Positions 62,583 to 64,000 of a stretch of DNA of 64,000 nt are shown here, in pieces. Under the pieces are notes generated by a model. The model worked only from the letters and a program-made list of their open reading frames with translations. It was not told the DNA's origin and made no database searches. The position numbers were made by a program, and so were the translations under genes. Each line of letters begins with the position of its first letter. The first letter of the stretch is position 1. The DNA is from Streptomyces sp. CBMA152 (GTDB lineage Bacteria > Actinomycetota > Actinomycetes > Streptomycetales > Streptomycetaceae). Location of the stretch: assembly GCF_014596475.1 (NCBI RefSeq), contig NZ_MECJ01000028.1:248001-312000 (forward strand). Direction: 5' to 3'.

Positions 62583-62930
62583 CTACGCCGACTGCGCGGC
62601 CCTGAGACGGGCTGCCGTCGTCGCCGCCTGGTAACCCTCCCCCACCCCCTCCACCAGCACCGCATCCCCCTCGATGTGGTTCGTACGCAGCGGGAGCAGG
62701 GCCTGGTACTCCGGGGAGTCGTACCAGGCCCGGGCCGCGGCTATGTCCGGGAACGCGATGACCACCAGGGCGTTCGGCCACGTCCCCTCCCGCACCTCCA
62801 AGGTCGCACCGTGGACCAGGAAGTGGCCGTCGAAGGGGGCCAGGGTGGACTGGATGGTCTCCATGTAGACGAAGACGTCCTCGGGCATCGTCGCGGTGCG
62901 GCGCAGGTTGGCGATGGCGTACGCGGTCAT
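62583..62930 (-). CDS. DUF1330 domain protein
   Basis: A 115-residue member of the dimeric alpha/beta-barrel superfamily. The pattern is YMETIQSTLAPFDGHFLVHG, then NALVVIAFPDIAAARAWYDS and PEYQALLPLRTNHIEGDAVL. The function of the family is unknown; some members may be small oxidoreductase- or monooxygenase-like proteins. Single gene, divergent from nothing nearby; the dehydrogenase gene upstream is on the same strand, 114 bases away. Confidence 0.9.
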   Translation of the reverse strand: MTAYAIANLRRTATMPEDVFVYMETIQSTLAPFDGHFLVHGATLEVREGTWPNALVVIAFPDIAAARAWYDSPEYQALLPLRTNHIEGDAVLVEGVGEGYQAATTAARLRAAQSA

Positions 62931-63044
62931 GGCAGTGACCTCCTCGGTCGGCAGTCCCCGCCCGGATATGCCGGTGCGGCGATGCCCCGATCCTGCCGGG
63001 CCACCGCCGCACCGTCGATTACCTCAGACGTAAGGCAAACGGAC

Positions 63045-64000
63045 TCAGATCGTCGCCGCGTCGATCACGAACCGGTAGCGCACATCGCTGGCCAGCACCC
63101 GCTCGTACGCCTCGTTCACCTGCTCCGCGCGGATCAGCTCGATCTCCGCGCCCAGGCCGTGCTCCGCGCAGAAGTCCAGCATTTCCTGGGTCTCCGCGAT
63201 GCCGCCGATCATCGAACCGGCGAGGATCTTGTTGCCGCCGATGAGGCCGAACATGTTGAGCGCGTTCGGCTCCTCGGGGGCGCCCACGTTCACCAGCGCG
63301 CCGCCCGGCTTCAGGAGCGAGAGGTAGGCGCCGAGGTCCAGCGGGGCCGAGACCGTGGAGACGATCAGGTCGAGCGAGCCCGCGAGCTTCGAGAAGGTCT
63401 CCGGGTCGCTCGTCGCGTGGAAGTGGTCCGCGCCGAGCTTCAGGCCGTCCTCCTGCTTGCGCAGCGTCTGGCTGAGCACGGTCACCTCGGCGCCCAGCGC
63501 GTGCGCGATCTTGACGCCCATGTGGCCGAGGCCGCCGAGCCCGAGGATCGCGACCTTCTTGCCGGGGCCCGTCTGCCAGCGGCGCAGCGGCGAGTACAGC
63601 GTGATCCCGGCGCACAGCAGCGGCGCCGCGACGTCCAGGGAGAGGCTGTCGGGGATGCGCAGGGCGAAGCGCTCGTCGACGACGACGTGGGTGGAGTAGC
63701 CGCCGTAGGTGGGCTCGCCGTCGCGGCCGATCGCGTTGTACGTGCCGACGCCCTGGGCGCAGAACTGCTCCTGCCCGGCCCGGCACTGCTCGCACTCGCC
63801 GCAGGAGTCGACGAAGCAGCCGACGCCGACCCGGTCGCCGACCGCGTACTTCGTCACGGCCGAGCCGGTCTCGGCGACCACGCCCGCGATCTCGTGGCCC
63901 GGGACCATCGGGAAGATGGCCTCGCCCCAGCCCTCGCGGGCCTGGTGGATGTCGGAGTGGCAGATGCCCGCGTACTTGATCTCGATCAGGATGTCGTGCG
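63045..64000 (-). CDS. Zinc-dependent NAD(P) alcohol dehydrogenase, 5' end outside window
   Basis: The 3' 318 codons of a medium-chain dehydrogenase of the cinnamyl-alcohol-dehydrogenase/YahK type (about 345-350 residues when complete). The catalytic zinc ligands lie in GICHSDIHQAREGW and PGHEIAGVV. The structural zinc cysteines are in GCFVDSCGECEQCRAGQEQ. The nucleotide-binding fold is VAILGLGGLGHMGVKIAHAL. The start codon lies beyond base 64000. Such enzymes reduce aldehydes using NADPH. Confidence 0.93.
   Translation of the reverse strand, partial: HDILIEIKYAGICHSDIHQAREGWGEAIFPMVPGHEIAGVVAETGSAVTKYAVGDRVGVGCFVDSCGECEQCRAGQEQFCAQGVGTYNAIGRDGEPTYGGYSTHVVVDERFALRIPDSLSLDVAAPLLCAGITLYSPLRRWQTGPGKKVAILGLGGLGHMGVKIAHALGAEVTVLSQTLRKQEDGLKLGADHFHATSDPETFSKLAGSLDLIVSTVSAPLDLGAYLSLLKPGGALVNVGAPEEPNALNMFGLIGGNKILAGSMIGGIAETQEMLDFCAEHGLGAEIELIRAEQVNEAYERVLASDVRYRFVIDAATI

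Overview
The window is actinobacterial chromosomal DNA, almost certainly from a Streptomyces. The GC content is very high and codon third positions are mostly G or C. It carries several Streptomyces hallmarks: a mycothiol S-conjugate amidase (Mca), a GTP-type PEP carboxykinase, many XRE regulators with DUF5753 domains and their DUF397/DUF6879 partners, RsbW-like ATPases, and a dispersed repeat built on GCGCAGTTCCCCGCGCCCCT. I saw no tRNA, rRNA, insertion sequence, prophage or CRISPR array.

Layout. 0.3-3.9 kb: a secreted M14 carboxypeptidase, then a small regulatory module (small protein, DUF6879, XRE-DUF5753, CxxC protein). 3.9-10.9 kb: a divergent cluster that looks like D-amino-acid uptake and catabolism. 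It has a GntP permease, RidA, an IclR regulator, a PfkB kinase, a D-amino-acid deaminase of the D-serine dehydratase-like fold and an N-acyl-D-amino-acid deacylase, with a perfect palindrome in the shared promoter. 10.9-18.1 kb: a DUF4157 protein, an abaA/whiJ-like trio (ATPase, XRE, DUF397), an alkylsulfatase-like protein without its metal ligands, an aminotransferase and a small protein behind a Fur-like palindrome. 18.4-23.7 kb: a minus-strand operon containing a TerY-type VWA/PP2C/kinase triad with a second kinase, a YbjN-like protein and a membrane protein. 24-35 kb: pckG, a PAQR/hemolysin III protein, an MFS pump with its TetR repressor and a 28-bp operator, a degenerate M15-like Tat protein, a large DUF1906 protein, a small secreted protein and a thioredoxin-fold DUF255 protein.

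35.2-43.2 kb is the most unusual part. Four tightly coupled plus-strand genes encode two STAND (NB-ARC-like) NTPase-TPR proteins, a CHAT-family caspase-like protease and an alpha/beta hydrolase. This is the layout expected of a sensor/effector system, possibly immune or cell-death related. The first gene carries an in-frame TAG.

43.2-53.8 kb is core genome: mca, a DUF4307 protein, greA, a DrrAB-like ABC exporter, ilvA, a MarR regulator, a small sigma-like gene with a membrane partner, a cystathionine gamma-synthase/lyase and msrA. 53.9-59.3 kb is a second regulatory island. It holds an XRE-TPR regulator, an RsbW-like ATPase, DUF7848-type small proteins, an SRPBCC protein and a second, diverged copy of the module at 1.8-3.7 kb. 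The window closes with an AAA ATPase, a polytopic membrane protein, a DUF1330 protein and a zinc alcohol dehydrogenase cut by the window end.

All functional statements come from reading motifs and neighbourhood; no database search was run.
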